Shown in pieces: positions 6,696 through 15,152 of a stretch of DNA of 64,000 nt. Made by a program: the position numbers and the translations under genes. Below the pieces are notes generated by a model. That model was not told the DNA's origin. It saw nothing but the letters and a program-made list of their open reading frames with translations, and ran no database searches. Where the stretch lies: positions 2,418,001 through 2,482,000 of the forward strand of contig NZ_CP137003.1 in the NCBI RefSeq assembly GCF_033110965.1. The letters are read 5' to 3'. Position 1 is the stretch's first letter; the number at the start of each line of letters is the position of its first letter. This DNA is from Raineyella sp. LH-20 (GTDB taxonomy: Bacteria > Actinomycetota > Actinomycetes > Propionibacteriales > Propionibacteriaceae).

Positions 6696-8103
6696 CCGCC
6701 TGACGCACCTGGGACTCCGCGCCCAACTCGCCCTGGCCATCGTGGTCGTCACCGTGGTCGGCGTCACCGCCAGCTTCCTCGCGCTCTACGCCGACACCGG
6801 CCGGCACATGAGCGCCCAGATCGACTCCGACCTCGAGCGGCAGCTGCGCGAGTGGAACCAGTTCCGTGCCGAGGGCGAGGCCGCGGGGGTGACCGACCTG
6901 CGCTCGTTGGCGCGGCGCTTTCTCGAGAGGCAACGCCTCGACCCCGCCTCGCTGATCGTCGTCTTCGACGTCACCGGCGGGCCCGTCATCACCGACAACG
7001 CACCGGTGGTCGAGCTCGAGCGGCAGCAGACGGTCCGTGATCACGCACATGTCGGGCTGATCAACGCTCCGCCGGGGCGGTCGTCGGTCGAGGTCGCCGG
7101 CGTGGGTGCCATGCGGGTGCTCGTCGAGCCCATCGAGGCGTCCGGCGGACAGGCCGGGGTGTTTCGCGTCGCCGATTCGGAGCGGCCGATCGAGCGTGCG
7201 CGAGCCAGCCTGCGACAGACGTTCGTCGTCGTCGGGTCCATCACCACGGCGCTTGCGGCCGTGGCCGGGCTGTGGCTCGCCGGGGTGATCGCCGCGCCGC
7301 TGCGACGTATGGCCGGAATCGCCCGCGACATCGAGGCGGGCGACATGTCGGTGCGCGCCGGCGCCGACGCGTCGGGCCGCGAGGTCGAGACCCTGGCGTC
7401 CGCGTTCGACGGCATGCTGGACCGGCTGGAGCAGTCCTTCACTCGGCAGCGCGACTTCGTGTCGGATGCCTCCCATGAGCTGCGCACTCCGTTGGCCGTG
7501 CTGCGGACCCAGGTGGAACTGCTGGAGTGCGACCTGACCGGACGTCCCGAGCACCGCAGCACGGTGGCGCTGCTCCGGCGGCTGGACGAGATCGACCGGC
7601 TCGTCGGCGACATGCTCACCCTGACGACGGTGGAGGCGGGGCAGCTGGTCGAGCCCCGTGCGGTGGATCTCGACGACTACTTCGAGGACCTGCGGCGGGA
7701 CCTTCCGCTGTACGGCGACCGCCGGTTCTCGGTCGAGGCCGTCGGGGGAACGCTGGACGTCGATCCGGAGCGCCTGACCCAGGTCATCGGCAACATCGTG
7801 CGCAACGCCGTACGACACACGCGGGCCGGCGACACCATCGCCGTCCGTGCCCGGGCGTACGACGGCCTGCTGGACCTGGCGATCAGCGACACCGGGCCGG
7901 GCATCCCGCCGGACCAGCTCACCCACATCTTCCAGCGCTTCCACCGGGTCGACGAAGGCCGTTCGCGGGATCGCGGTGGAAGCGGGCTCGGTCTGGCGAT
8001 CGCCCGGGCCATCGTCGAAGCGCACGGCGGGCACATCCGTGCCGAGTCACCACCCGGCGAGGGCGCCACCTTCCGGATCCAGCTGCCGCATTACCACCGC
8101 TGA
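6688..8103 (+). CDS. Sensor histidine kinase
   Basis: 471 residues: a first membrane helix at about 14-35, an extracytoplasmic domain of roughly 140 residues, a second helix near 185-205 and a HAMP linker. The HisKA domain has His263 (SDASHELRTP). The ATPase domain has an N box (NIVRNAVRHT), G1 (DTGPGIPP) and G2 (GGSGLGLAIARAI). It partners with the response regulator it overlaps and should phosphorylate it. ATG 6688 gives a short basic N-terminus before the first helix, as expected for a membrane kinase. Confidence 0.92.
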   Translation: MRSRLTHLGLRAQLALAIVVVTVVGVTASFLALYADTGRHMSAQIDSDLERQLREWNQFRAEGEAAGVTDLRSLARRFLERQRLDPASLIVVFDVTGGPVITDNAPVVELERQQTVRDHAHVGLINAPPGRSSVEVAGVGAMRVLVEPIEASGGQAGVFRVADSERPIERARASLRQTFVVVGSITTALAAVAGLWLAGVIAAPLRRMAGIARDIEAGDMSVRAGADASGREVETLASAFDGMLDRLEQSFTRQRDFVSDASHELRTPLAVLRTQVELLECDLTGRPEHRSTVALLRRLDEIDRLVGDMLTLTTVEAGQLVEPRAVDLDDYFEDLRRDLPLYGDRRFSVEAVGGTLDVDPERLTQVIGNIVRNAVRHTRAGDTIAVRARAYDGLLDLAISDTGPGIPPDQLTHIFQRFHRVDEGRSRDRGGSGLGLAIARAIVEAHGGHIRAESPPGEGATFRIQLPHYHR

Positions 8104-8179
8104 CAGCCGTACGGGAGTGGATCTGACCTGCCAAGGTGTGATCTCGGGCACAGGGTGTTCATGTTGGCGCCTGGCGCAT

Positions 8180-8201
8180 GTCATCGGGTTGTCATCCAGC
8201 C
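8180..8201 (+). promoter_or_regulatory. Possible PHO-box-like direct repeat
   Basis: Two adjacent 11-bp units, GTCATCGGGTT and GTCATCCAGCC, share GTCATC. PhoP sites in Streptomyces are 11-bp direct repeats with a GTTCA-like core. The pair lies 73 bp before the PhoX-like gene. The match is suggestive only. Confidence 0.3.
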
Positions 8202-8273
8202 GCTACTTATGCGCTTTTAAGTTTCCCTGGTAGTTCACCCGCGCACCCCATGACTCCAGGAGGTCAGAGCTCG

Positions 8274-9719
8274 ATGGCTCTCACTCGTAGAAGCGTCCTC
8301 AAGGGCTCGGCGATCAGCGCCGGCCTCGTTGCCTTCTCCGGCATCGCCCAGGCTCCGGCGGCGATGGCCGCCCCCGGCAAGATCGCCAGCGGCACCGGCA
8401 CCGTCAATGCGTTCGGCGACCTGATCACCGACCCGAACGGCCTGCTCGACCTGCCCCGCGGCTTCAGCTACAAGGTCGTCTCCAAGGTCGGCGACATCAT
8501 GCCCGGCGACGGCCGTCGCCTGCCGGACCGCTTCGACGGTGCCGCCGTGTTCGCCGGCGCCGACAAGTCGCTCGTCATGGTGCGCAACCACGAGCAGTAC
8601 GACGCACCGACCACCGCTGGCATCGCGGCCCAGGATTCGGCCGATCCGGAGTTCGTCTATGACGCCGGCGCCCGCCTGGTGAACGGCACGTCCATCTACG
8701 CTGCCAACGGCGGCACCAGCACCGTGACGCTCGACAAGCAGGGCGCCACGGTCGATGAGTACGTCAGCCTGGCCGGCACCTACTCCAACTGCGCCGGCGG
8801 CGCCACCCCGTGGCACACCTGGCTGTCCTGCGAGGAGACCGAGTCCCCGAAGATCGGTCAGAACGGCGCCACCAAGGCTCACGGCTACGTGTTCGAGGTC
8901 GACCCGTTCGACAAGGACAACAACAAGAACCCGTTCCCGCTGAAGGCGCTCGGTCGCTTCCCGCACGAGGCCGCGGTCGTCGACCCGCGCACCCTCGAGG
9001 TCTACCTGACCGAGGACGCCTCCGGTCCGTTCGGCCTGTTCTACAAGGCCATTCTGGTGTCGCCGAAGGCGCAGTACGGCGGTCTCCGTGGCGATGGTGA
9101 CCTCTACGCCATGAACTGCTTCCTGAACGGCACTCAGCAGCCGACGCTGCACCCGTTCTCGAAGGTCGGCACCGTGCTCGACGTCGAGTGGGTCAAGATC
9201 CCGGATCCGGACGCCACCACCACCTCGACCCGCAAGCAGCTCGCCAACGACCAGGTCACCCGCAGCCAGAAGATCGAGGGCGCGTGGTTCGGCAACGGCA
9301 AGGCGCACTTCGTCGTGTCCTTCGCCGACGGCTTCCACGAGGGCCAGGTCTGGGCGTACGACCCGATGACCTCCACCCTCGAGCTCGAGGTCTACTACCC
9401 GACCGTCGTCGCCGGTGGCGGCGCCGAGGACTCGGTGCCGGACCGTCCGGACGGCATCACTGGTTCTCCCTTCGGTGGCCTCATCATCTCGGAGGACTCC
9501 AACGGCGGCCAGAACGTCCTCGCCGTGGCTGAGGACGGCAGCACCTCGCTGCTCGCCCGCAACCGGCGCGACATCATCAAGCCGACCGCCGAGGGCATCT
9601 CGGAGATCACCGGCGTGACCTTCTCGCCCGACGGCAAGACGCTGTTCTTCGCCTTCCAGGAGCCGGGCATCACCTTCGCCGTCTCCGGCCCGTTCGCCCA
9701 GATCAAGCACTACAAGTGA
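8274..9719 (+). CDS. Tat-exported PhoX/DUF839-family phosphatase
   Basis: The 481-residue precursor begins with a twin-arginine signal (TRRSVLKGSA, then SAGLVAFSG). The mature part is a DUF839/PhoX beta-propeller type: LPRGFSYKVVS near the N-terminus, VRNHEQY, GTYSNCAGGATPWHTW, SCEETE and GRFPHEAAVVDP. PhoX enzymes are monomeric Ca/Fe alkaline phosphatases exported folded by Tat, releasing phosphate from organic esters (family knowledge). AGGAGG lies 10 nt before ATG 8274; an in-frame ATG at 8250 would only lengthen the n-region. A strong hairpin follows the stop. Confidence 0.85.
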   Translation: MALTRRSVLKGSAISAGLVAFSGIAQAPAAMAAPGKIASGTGTVNAFGDLITDPNGLLDLPRGFSYKVVSKVGDIMPGDGRRLPDRFDGAAVFAGADKSLVMVRNHEQYDAPTTAGIAAQDSADPEFVYDAGARLVNGTSIYAANGGTSTVTLDKQGATVDEYVSLAGTYSNCAGGATPWHTWLSCEETESPKIGQNGATKAHGYVFEVDPFDKDNNKNPFPLKALGRFPHEAAVVDPRTLEVYLTEDASGPFGLFYKAILVSPKAQYGGLRGDGDLYAMNCFLNGTQQPTLHPFSKVGTVLDVEWVKIPDPDATTTSTRKQLANDQVTRSQKIEGAWFGNGKAHFVVSFADGFHEGQVWAYDPMTSTLELEVYYPTVVAGGGAEDSVPDRPDGITGSPFGGLIISEDSNGGQNVLAVAEDGSTSLLARNRRDIIKPTAEGISEITGVTFSPDGKTLFFAFQEPGITFAVSGPFAQIKHYK

Positions 9720-9723
9720 TGCG

Positions 9724-9750
9724 GTGCTGACCCGGTCGCCGGGTCAGCAC
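9724..9750 (+). terminator. Hairpin terminator after the PhoX-like gene
   Basis: A perfect 12-bp stem (GTGCTGACCCGG with CCGGGTCAGCAC) and 3-nt loop begins 5 bp after the stop. Confidence 0.75.
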
Positions 9751-9918
9751 TGATCTGCGGAGTCTCCCTGAAGGGGTGGGCCCCGAGCGCCGCCAGGCTG
9801 GACGTCTGGCGGCGCTCGTGCTTCCTTTCCGGTGGCCTGCGGCCGTGCGAGCAGGGGTGTTCCGACCGTCGCGGCTCGGCGCTGTCGTCACAGTGCCGGC
9901 ATGTGTCAGGCTGGGCCC

Positions 9919-10167
9919 ATGGATCTGAGCAATCTGGGCAACATGATTTCCGGTGAGAACGGCAACCCGATGGAGGCCCTCGGTGGTCTCCTCCAGTCGG
10001 CGAACATCCAGGATGCGGGCCCGGCCCTCGACTGGGCCCGTACGGTGCTCGAAGAGCGGCACATCGATCCCGCGGACATCCCGCAGGTGATCGCGGCGCT
10101 GCGTGAGGCCAACCCCCAGCTCGAGGAGCAGGCGGCCGGGCTGGTCGCCCAGCTCCTCGGCAGGTAG
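9919..10167 (+). CDS. Small protein of unknown function, 82 aa
   Basis: The product is acidic and helical, with MEALGGLLQSANIQDAGPAL, an HIDPADIPQVIAALREANP stretch and a C-terminal AAGLVAQLLGR. It has no signal peptide or membrane helix. I do not recognise the family. The start ATG lies 6 bp after a CAGGCT -10-like box within AGGCTGGGCCCATG. The same string precedes the MocR gene at 60721, so the mRNA is probably leaderless. A 9-bp GC hairpin follows the stop. Confidence 0.6.
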   Translation: MDLSNLGNMISGENGNPMEALGGLLQSANIQDAGPALDWARTVLEERHIDPADIPQVIAALREANPQLEEQAAGLVAQLLGR

Positions 10168-10177
10168 CACCCGCGGA

Positions 10178-10215
10178 GCGGCCCCGTCGTCCGGATCGTC
10201 CGGGGGCGGGGCCGC
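10178..10215 (+). terminator. Hairpin terminator after the 82-aa gene
   Basis: Stem GCGGCCCCG with CGGGGCCGC, 20-nt loop, 10 bp after the stop. Confidence 0.5.
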
Positions 10216-10317
10216 CTCGGGTCTGCCGGTGGCAGGTGGAGCCGCGCACACTGGAGATGAGGTGGCTGCCACGTCACATCGGTCACGTCTGCCGGCACCG
10301 CCGGAGAGGAGCTCATC

Positions 10318-11223
10318 ATGAGTGGGAGCCAACCCGTCCTCGTGGTCGGGGCCACCGGCTACGTCGGTGGCCAGGTGGTCGACGAACTGCTGGCACGGAA
10401 CAGACGCGTACGGGCGCTGGTCCGCCCCGGGACCGACGCCGGCCGGCTCGAGGCACTGGGCGTCGAGGTCTCGCGCGGCGACATGCTCGATCTCGGGTCG
10501 TTGGAGACCGCGATGACCGGTGCGGACGCCGTGGTCACGACTGCCGCCGGATACACCCGCGGGCTGCCGAACGCCGACGAGGTCGACACCATCGGCCAGG
10601 CGAACCTGGGGACGGCCGCCGCCCGTACGGGTGTCCGGCGGTTCGTCCTGACCAGCATCCTCACCTGCGACCAGACCCCCGAGGTCCCCCACTTCTGGCA
10701 CAAGAAGCTGGCCGAAGACCACCTCGAGGCGATCGGGATGCCGTTCGTCGCGCTGCGCCCGGGCGCGTTCCTCGACAACTTCACCCGCTACGGTGCCGAC
10801 CCCTTCGCCACCGGACGACTGATCCCGACAGGGCGGCCCGACGCGGTGATGACCTTCGTCCGCACCGCCGACCTGGCCGGCTACCTGGCCGAGGCGGTCG
10901 ACGCACCCGGCGTCGATGGCGAGCGCATCGACATCGGCTGGACCCGCCCAGTCTCCGCGTCCGAGGTCGCCGAGATCGCCTCCCGACTCCTCGGCCGGCG
11001 GATCGAGGTGGGCGCCGCGGCGGACCTGCCACGACCGGCAGGCGGTTCGGGCGGCCGGACGTGGACGATGACCGCGGACATGCAGGCGATGATCGACTGG
11101 TTCGACAGTGGCAAATACGTCGCCGACCCCACCCGACAAGGCCAGGTGTTCGGCACGGTGCCGACTCCCGAAGAGGCGATCGCCAGGTTCCTCGTCGGCC
11201 TCGGTCACGAGGTACGCGGCTGA
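10318..11223 (+). CDS. NmrA-like NAD(P)-binding oxidoreductase
   Basis: The 301-residue protein has the N-terminal Rossmann motif VVGATGYVGGQVV, then RALVRPG for the cofactor ribose and a TSILTCD strand. It belongs to the atypical SDR/NmrA group, which includes quinone reductases and redox-sensing proteins. The substrate is unknown. AGGAG precedes ATG 10318. The next gene starts 1 nt after its stop and encodes a medium-chain oxidoreductase, so the two are co-transcribed and probably handle related substrates. Confidence 0.85.
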   Translation: MSGSQPVLVVGATGYVGGQVVDELLARNRRVRALVRPGTDAGRLEALGVEVSRGDMLDLGSLETAMTGADAVVTTAAGYTRGLPNADEVDTIGQANLGTAAARTGVRRFVLTSILTCDQTPEVPHFWHKKLAEDHLEAIGMPFVALRPGAFLDNFTRYGADPFATGRLIPTGRPDAVMTFVRTADLAGYLAEAVDAPGVDGERIDIGWTRPVSASEVAEIASRLLGRRIEVGAAADLPRPAGGSGGRTWTMTADMQAMIDWFDSGKYVADPTRQGQVFGTVPTPEEAIARFLVGLGHEVRG

Positions 11224-11224
11224 C

Positions 11225-12235
11225 ATGACACCTCATCCGGAGGGGCCGGATCGACACGTCCTTCGCGTCGACCGGTTCGGAGCAGCCCCGTCCCCGAGCG
11301 GGGAGACCCTCTCACACCGCCGGCTCCTCGGGTGCGCGCTCGTGCAGGTCACCCATGCCTCGGTCGGCATCACCGATGCGATGGCGGTGCGGGGAGACTA
11401 CGTGCTGCACCCGCTGCCGGGGTTCGTCCCCGGCTACGACGTCGTCGGCACCATCCAGTCCCTCCCGGCAGGCACCGACACCGGATTCGCCGTCGGGCAG
11501 CGGGTCACCGGCATCCTGCCCCGGATGGGCGCCCACGCCACCCTCGTCGCGATCGACCCCTCCCTGCTGGTGCCGGTGCCGGACGGTCTGGACAGTGCCA
11601 CGGCCGCGACGCTGCCCTTGGATGCAGTGACCGCGAGCCTCGCCCTCCGGGCACTGTCCCCGGATCGGGGTGCCGTCCTCGTCCAGGGTGCCGGCGGCGC
11701 CGTCGGCGCCTGGGCGGTGCAGATCGCCCGCGCGGCCGGTCGTACGGTCTACGGCACCGCCTCGACGCGCTCGGGCCCGCTGGCCGAACACCTCGGGGCA
11801 ACGGTGGTCGACTACCGCGACCCGACCTGGATCGACCGGGTGATCGCCGCGTCTGGGGGTGGCGTCGCCGGGGTGATCGACCACACCGGTGACCGCTCGA
11901 TCCGGCGCGCCGTCCGCGGCGACGGCAGGATCGTACGGATCGCTTTCGGCGGAGTCCCGGGCCGGCAGCGCGCGGCCGCCGCGAGGGGTGCCCTCCTCAC
12001 CGGCCTGCACCGGTTCGCCCGCCCGAGTGAGCGGATCGTGTCCGTGCCGGTCAGCGTCGCCGTCCACCGAGCCGGCTACCGGCAGATCCTCGGCGAGGTC
12101 CTCCGCCGGGTGAGCACCGGGGAGCTGACCGCCCCGCGACCACAGGTGTTCCCGCTCCGTGACTACCGGTCGGCGCTGTCGGCGGCCGCGGCCGGTGAGC
12201 CGGGCGTCAAGGCTGTGCTCGCGTCGGACGACTGA
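11225..12235 (+). CDS. Medium-chain dehydrogenase/quinone oxidoreductase family protein
   Basis: 336 residues with a GroES-like N-terminal half (VTHASVGITDAMAVRGDY, then LPGFVPGYDVVGTIQ) and a Rossmann domain with VLVQGAGGAVGAWAVQIAR. No structural or catalytic zinc cysteines are visible, which points to the zinc-free quinone oxidoreductase branch. It follows the NmrA-like gene by 1 nt in one operon. The start at ATG 11225 is chosen from that spacing; the open frame extends upstream but only as a shadow of the previous gene. Confidence 0.82.
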   Translation: MTPHPEGPDRHVLRVDRFGAAPSPSGETLSHRRLLGCALVQVTHASVGITDAMAVRGDYVLHPLPGFVPGYDVVGTIQSLPAGTDTGFAVGQRVTGILPRMGAHATLVAIDPSLLVPVPDGLDSATAATLPLDAVTASLALRALSPDRGAVLVQGAGGAVGAWAVQIARAAGRTVYGTASTRSGPLAEHLGATVVDYRDPTWIDRVIAASGGGVAGVIDHTGDRSIRRAVRGDGRIVRIAFGGVPGRQRAAAARGALLTGLHRFARPSERIVSVPVSVAVHRAGYRQILGEVLRRVSTGELTAPRPQVFPLRDYRSALSAAAAGEPGVKAVLASDD

Positions 12236-12301
12236 GCGTACGTCGACCGACCCGTGGAGCGGCGAGACCGGCCGTGGACCGTCCGGTGCTTGACTGGGGC
12301 C

Positions 12302-12910
12302 ATGGATGCTCGAACCTGGTTCACCACCGCTGCGGCGGGCTATCTGCAGGTCGTCGAGCGGATCGATCGATCCGCCCTCGGCGATCCCGGGCTGGGGGAG
12401 TGGGACGTACGCTCCCTCCTGGGGCATTCGGCGCGGGCCTTCGTGACCATCGAGTCCTACCTCCGACCCGGGCCGACCACCCCACCGGAGCTGTCCACAG
12501 CCGCTGACTATTTCATCGCCGTACGTGCCACCTCCGCTGATCCGCAGGGGATAGCTGAGCGCGGACGACAGGCAGGCATCGCCCTCGGCGAGGATCCGGT
12601 GGCGGCCGTCCGGGCGATCGCGGATCGCGTCATCCCCCTGGTCGAGCGGACCCCCGACGACTGCCTGGTCGAGTGCCCGTTCGGCACCATGTGGCTGAAG
12701 GGTTACCTGCCGACCCGCGCCTTCGAACTCACCGTGCACGGCATCGATCTGGCCCGCGCCACCGGTCAGCCGGTCCCGGCCGCCCTGGTGGAGGCGACTG
12801 TCCCGGCGATCGCCCTCGGCGCGGCGATGGCGCCGGCCGAGCAGCGGATCGGACTGGTGCTGGCGATGACCGGACGGAGTGGGCTGCCGAGCGGCTTCAG
12901 CGTGCTGTGA
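12302..12910 (+). CDS. Mycothiol-dependent maleylpyruvate isomerase-family protein
   Basis: The 202-residue protein has a DinB-like four-helix N-terminal domain with LGEWDVRSLLGHSARAF, whose His is a usual metal ligand, and later ELTVHGIDLARATG with another. Family members use mycothiol, the actinobacterial thiol, in isomerase or detoxification reactions. Which reaction this one does cannot be read. The ATG follows a TTGACT box by 6 bp, so the mRNA may be leaderless. Its end overlaps the convergent HAD gene by 14 nt. Confidence 0.75.
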   Translation: MDARTWFTTAAAGYLQVVERIDRSALGDPGLGEWDVRSLLGHSARAFVTIESYLRPGPTTPPELSTAADYFIAVRATSADPQGIAERGRQAGIALGEDPVAAVRAIADRVIPLVERTPDDCLVECPFGTMWLKGYLPTRAFELTVHGIDLARATGQPVPAALVEATVPAIALGAAMAPAEQRIGLVLAMTGRSGLPSGFSVL

Positions 12911-13589
12911 GCCCTGTCGGGGGCCGGTGAGCCTCGTCGGCCTGGTCGGTCGTCCGGACGACCAGGCCCTCGGCGGTCGACTCGACCCGGCAGGCGGTCA
13001 GGTCGGCGATGACCTGATCGGCGGCGCTGAGTTCCGCAGCCGGGTGGGACGTCGCGACCGCCAGCACCTGGGCGCCGGCGGCGCGCCCGGCGCGGATCCC
13101 GGCGGGGGCGTCCTCGACGACGAGGCAGCGGCGGATGTCGAGGCTCAGGGTTGCGGCGGCCAGCAGGTAGCCCTGGGGATCGGGCTTGCCGACCGCGACA
13201 TCCTCCGCCGAGACCAGCACCTCGGGCGTCGGCAGGCCGGCCGCCGCCAGCCGCGCCAGCATGAGGCGTCGCGACCCGGAGGTCACCGCCGCCCACCGAT
13301 GTGCGGGCAGCAGGGGCAAGAGTCGCTGCGTCGCGGGCAGGGCGATCACGTCGCCCAGATCGGCGAGTTCCATCTGCTCCAGTTCGATCACCGCGGCCGC
13401 ACGGTGCTCCGCGGGCAGCAAGTCGGCGATGGTGTCCTCGCTGCGCCGACCGTGGCAGACGCGCAGGATCTCCTCGGCGTCGAAGCCGTGCGCCCCGGCC
13501 CAGGTGCGCCAGGTGCGAGTCACCGCCGCCGTCGAGTCCACCAGGGTGCCATCGATGTCGAACAGGATGGCGTCGACGTGAAGAAGCAT
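12897..13589 (-). CDS. HAD-superfamily phosphatase
   Basis: 230 residues with HAD motif I FDIDGTLVDS, motif II VTSGSRR, motif III lysine in VAVGKPDPQGY and motif IV VVEDAPAGI. A helical cap is inserted after motif I (subclass IA), as in phosphoglycolate phosphatase and sugar phosphatases such as beta-phosphoglucomutase. The substrate is unknown. TAGGCT lies 6 bp before ATG 13589, indicating a leaderless transcript. Confidence 0.88.
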   Translation of the reverse strand: MLLHVDAILFDIDGTLVDSTAAVTRTWRTWAGAHGFDAEEILRVCHGRRSEDTIADLLPAEHRAAAVIELEQMELADLGDVIALPATQRLLPLLPAHRWAAVTSGSRRLMLARLAAAGLPTPEVLVSAEDVAVGKPDPQGYLLAAATLSLDIRRCLVVEDAPAGIRAGRAAGAQVLAVATSHPAAELSAADQVIADLTACRVESTAEGLVVRTTDQADEAHRPPTGLTAR

Positions 13590-13598
13590 GCTGTGAGC

Positions 13599-14384
13599 CT
13601 AGGTGAGGCGGTCGTGCAGCCGGTCGGGAGGCGCTGCTCGTCCCGGCGGATCGTCGGGCCGCCGTGATCGCTGTGCCGCCGTGATCGCATCGCGTTGCGC
13701 CGCGCTGAGCGGTTTCACCGCTTCGCGTACGGTGACTCCGGAAGCCCGCCGGGCGCGGGGGAGCAGCCAGTCGAACACCAGCTCCGGGCGTCGGCGGCCG
13801 GTGTCGCGGAGGACCCAGCCGATCGCCTTGCGGACGAAGAACTCCTTCTCCTCCAGCATGGTGTCGGCATAGCGGGCGAACCGGTCGAAGTCGCCGTCGC
13901 CTCGACGCAGGGGGCCCAGGAGGGCCAGCAGGGCAGAGCGGCGGATCCAGAAGTCGTCGTCGGTGGCCCAACGATCCACCACCGCGCTCAGCGTCGGGTC
14001 GTGCTCGACGAGCGAGCCGACCACCGACGCGGCAAGTCTGTCCACCAGGGCCCAGGTGCCCGACGCGCGCAGCAGCCGCTCGAGCAGTGCGATGTCGTCG
14101 GCCCGCAGCAATCCGACGGACGCGACCAGCACCTCCACCGCGGCCGCCCGACGCTCGTGGACCGGGACCGCCCAGAGCGCCTCGACCAGCGCGATCAGGT
14201 CGTCGTGCGCGAGCCGGCCCCGCCCGACCAGGGTGCGTACGGTCGCACGGATCGCCGGCATCGGGGTGCCGTAATGCTCCAGGTCGCTCTTGAGGTAGGC
14301 CTTCTCGGCGGCCGCCCGCCCGGGGCGGGCCTGGGCCCGCAGTGCCGCGTCGATCTGTTCGGCCAGGGCGAGGGGATCGGTCAC
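13599..14384 (-). CDS. DNA alkylation repair protein (AlkD-like HEAT repeats)
   Basis: 261 residues of paired helices typical of the ALK (HEAT-like) fold: KAYLKSDLEHYGTPMPAIRA, ALWAVPVHERRAAAVEVL, DDFWIRRSALLALLG and [20 protein letters not shown]. AlkD-type glycosylases remove alkylated purines such as N7- and N3-methylated bases. The start GTG 14384 overlaps the stop of the ferredoxin gene (GTGA), so the two are translationally coupled. The end lies 9 bp from the start of the HAD gene. Confidence 0.85.
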   Translation of the reverse strand: MTDPLALAEQIDAALRAQARPGRAAAEKAYLKSDLEHYGTPMPAIRATVRTLVGRGRLAHDDLIALVEALWAVPVHERRAAAVEVLVASVGLLRADDIALLERLLRASGTWALVDRLAASVVGSLVEHDPTLSAVVDRWATDDDFWIRRSALLALLGPLRRGDGDFDRFARYADTMLEEKEFFVRKAIGWVLRDTGRRRPELVFDWLLPRARRASGVTVREAVKPLSAAQRDAITAAQRSRRPDDPPGRAAPPDRLHDRLT

Positions 14385-14617
14385 CCGGCGTGCTCGGCGC
14401 CGCGTTCGATCCGCAGAGCACCCGACGGGCAGCGGCCGACGACCTCGATCACTCGGGCGGCGCCCTCCGGGGTCGAGGCCGGGGCGAGGTTGATCCACGG
14501 GCGAGCCGCAGTGTCGAACACCTCAGGCATCCCGCGGACACATTCCGCCGCGTGCTGGCAGATCTCCCCGTCGAACGAGACATCGACGAGCGGACCGGTG
14601 TAGAGCTTGCGTGTCAC
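14381..14617 (-). CDS. Small [4Fe-4S]-type ferredoxin-like protein (Fer4_19)
   Basis: The 78-residue protein carries the compact motif ICQHAAECVRGMPEVFD and a C-terminal VVGRCPSGAL, with tryptophan between. This is the Fer4_19 (DUF1271) pattern, in which a few cysteines hold a single Fe-S cluster. The electron partner is unknown. GTG 14617 lies 6 bp after a TAGCCT box, a leaderless layout. It is the first gene of an operon with the alkylation-repair gene, which has no obvious need for a ferredoxin. Confidence 0.82.
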   Translation of the reverse strand: MTRKLYTGPLVDVSFDGEICQHAAECVRGMPEVFDTAARPWINLAPASTPEGAARVIEVVGRCPSGALRIERGAEHAG

Positions 14618-14693
14618 GCGGTCAGGCTAGCAAGCAGGCGAGGGGTGGGAGGGCCGAACGGCGGCAGGGGTGGACGGTGAAGCATCCCGTCGC

Positions 14694-14912
14694 TCAGTCC
14701 TTCCGGCGGCCGCGTAGGAAGTAGAGGATCGGGCCGATGAAGTCGATCGCGATCACCGCGGCCCAGACGCCCTTGCTGCCTCTGACGTCCTTCGCAGGGC
14801 GGCGGGCCAGATCCGCCCACGCCGTCGCGGCCAACGAGAGCTGGACCGAAGCCAGTGCCAGCATCGCCGCCTGCTGTCCCTTGGTGAGGTCCCGCCAACG
14901 CTTCTTCGCCAT
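14694..14912 (-). CDS. Small PLDc_N-type membrane protein
   Basis: 72 residues with two hydrophobic segments (QQAAMLALASVQLSLAATAW and VWAAVIAIDFIGPILYFLRG) and a basic C-terminus (RGRRKD). The W..IDFIGPI.YFLRGR pattern is that of the PLDc_N (phospholipase D N-terminal) family of short actinobacterial membrane proteins of unknown role. AAGGGGGA precedes ATG 14912; a longer frame from 14948 would bury that ribosome site. Confidence 0.72.
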   Translation of the reverse strand: MAKKRWRDLTKGQQAAMLALASVQLSLAATAWADLARRPAKDVRGSKGVWAAVIAIDFIGPILYFLRGRRKD

Positions 14913-14969
14913 CACGTCCCCCTTGTCGAGATGCCTCCATCCTGGCACCGTGAGGCGTCGGGCGGGACG

Positions 14970-15152
14970 CTATCTCTCCGACTCAGCCCAGAAACGCTCC
15001 AGACGGGCCCCGAGCGGGCCGGCCACCTGCATCGGCAGCGCGGCCATCGCCGCCTCGTACGCCTCGACGTATTCCAGGCGCCCCCGTACGGTCCGGAAAC
15101 GACCGATCCGGTGGCTTCGGCCGGCGGGAGCGCCGCCACGGAGGTCGCTCAT
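14970..15152 (-). CDS. Small protein of unknown function, 60 aa
   Basis: The start codon overlaps the stop of the glycosyltransferase gene (ATGA), so it is probably translated by coupling. The product has a basic N-terminal third (RGGAPAGRSHRIGRFRTVRG) and an amphipathic helical rest ending RLERFWAESER. No membrane helix or known domain is visible. Its place suggests an accessory role for the synthase, like the small partners of other GT2 synthases, but the sequence does not show one. Confidence 0.5.
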   Translation of the reverse strand: MSDLRGGAPAGRSHRIGRFRTVRGRLEYVEAYEAAMAALPMQVAGPLGARLERFWAESER

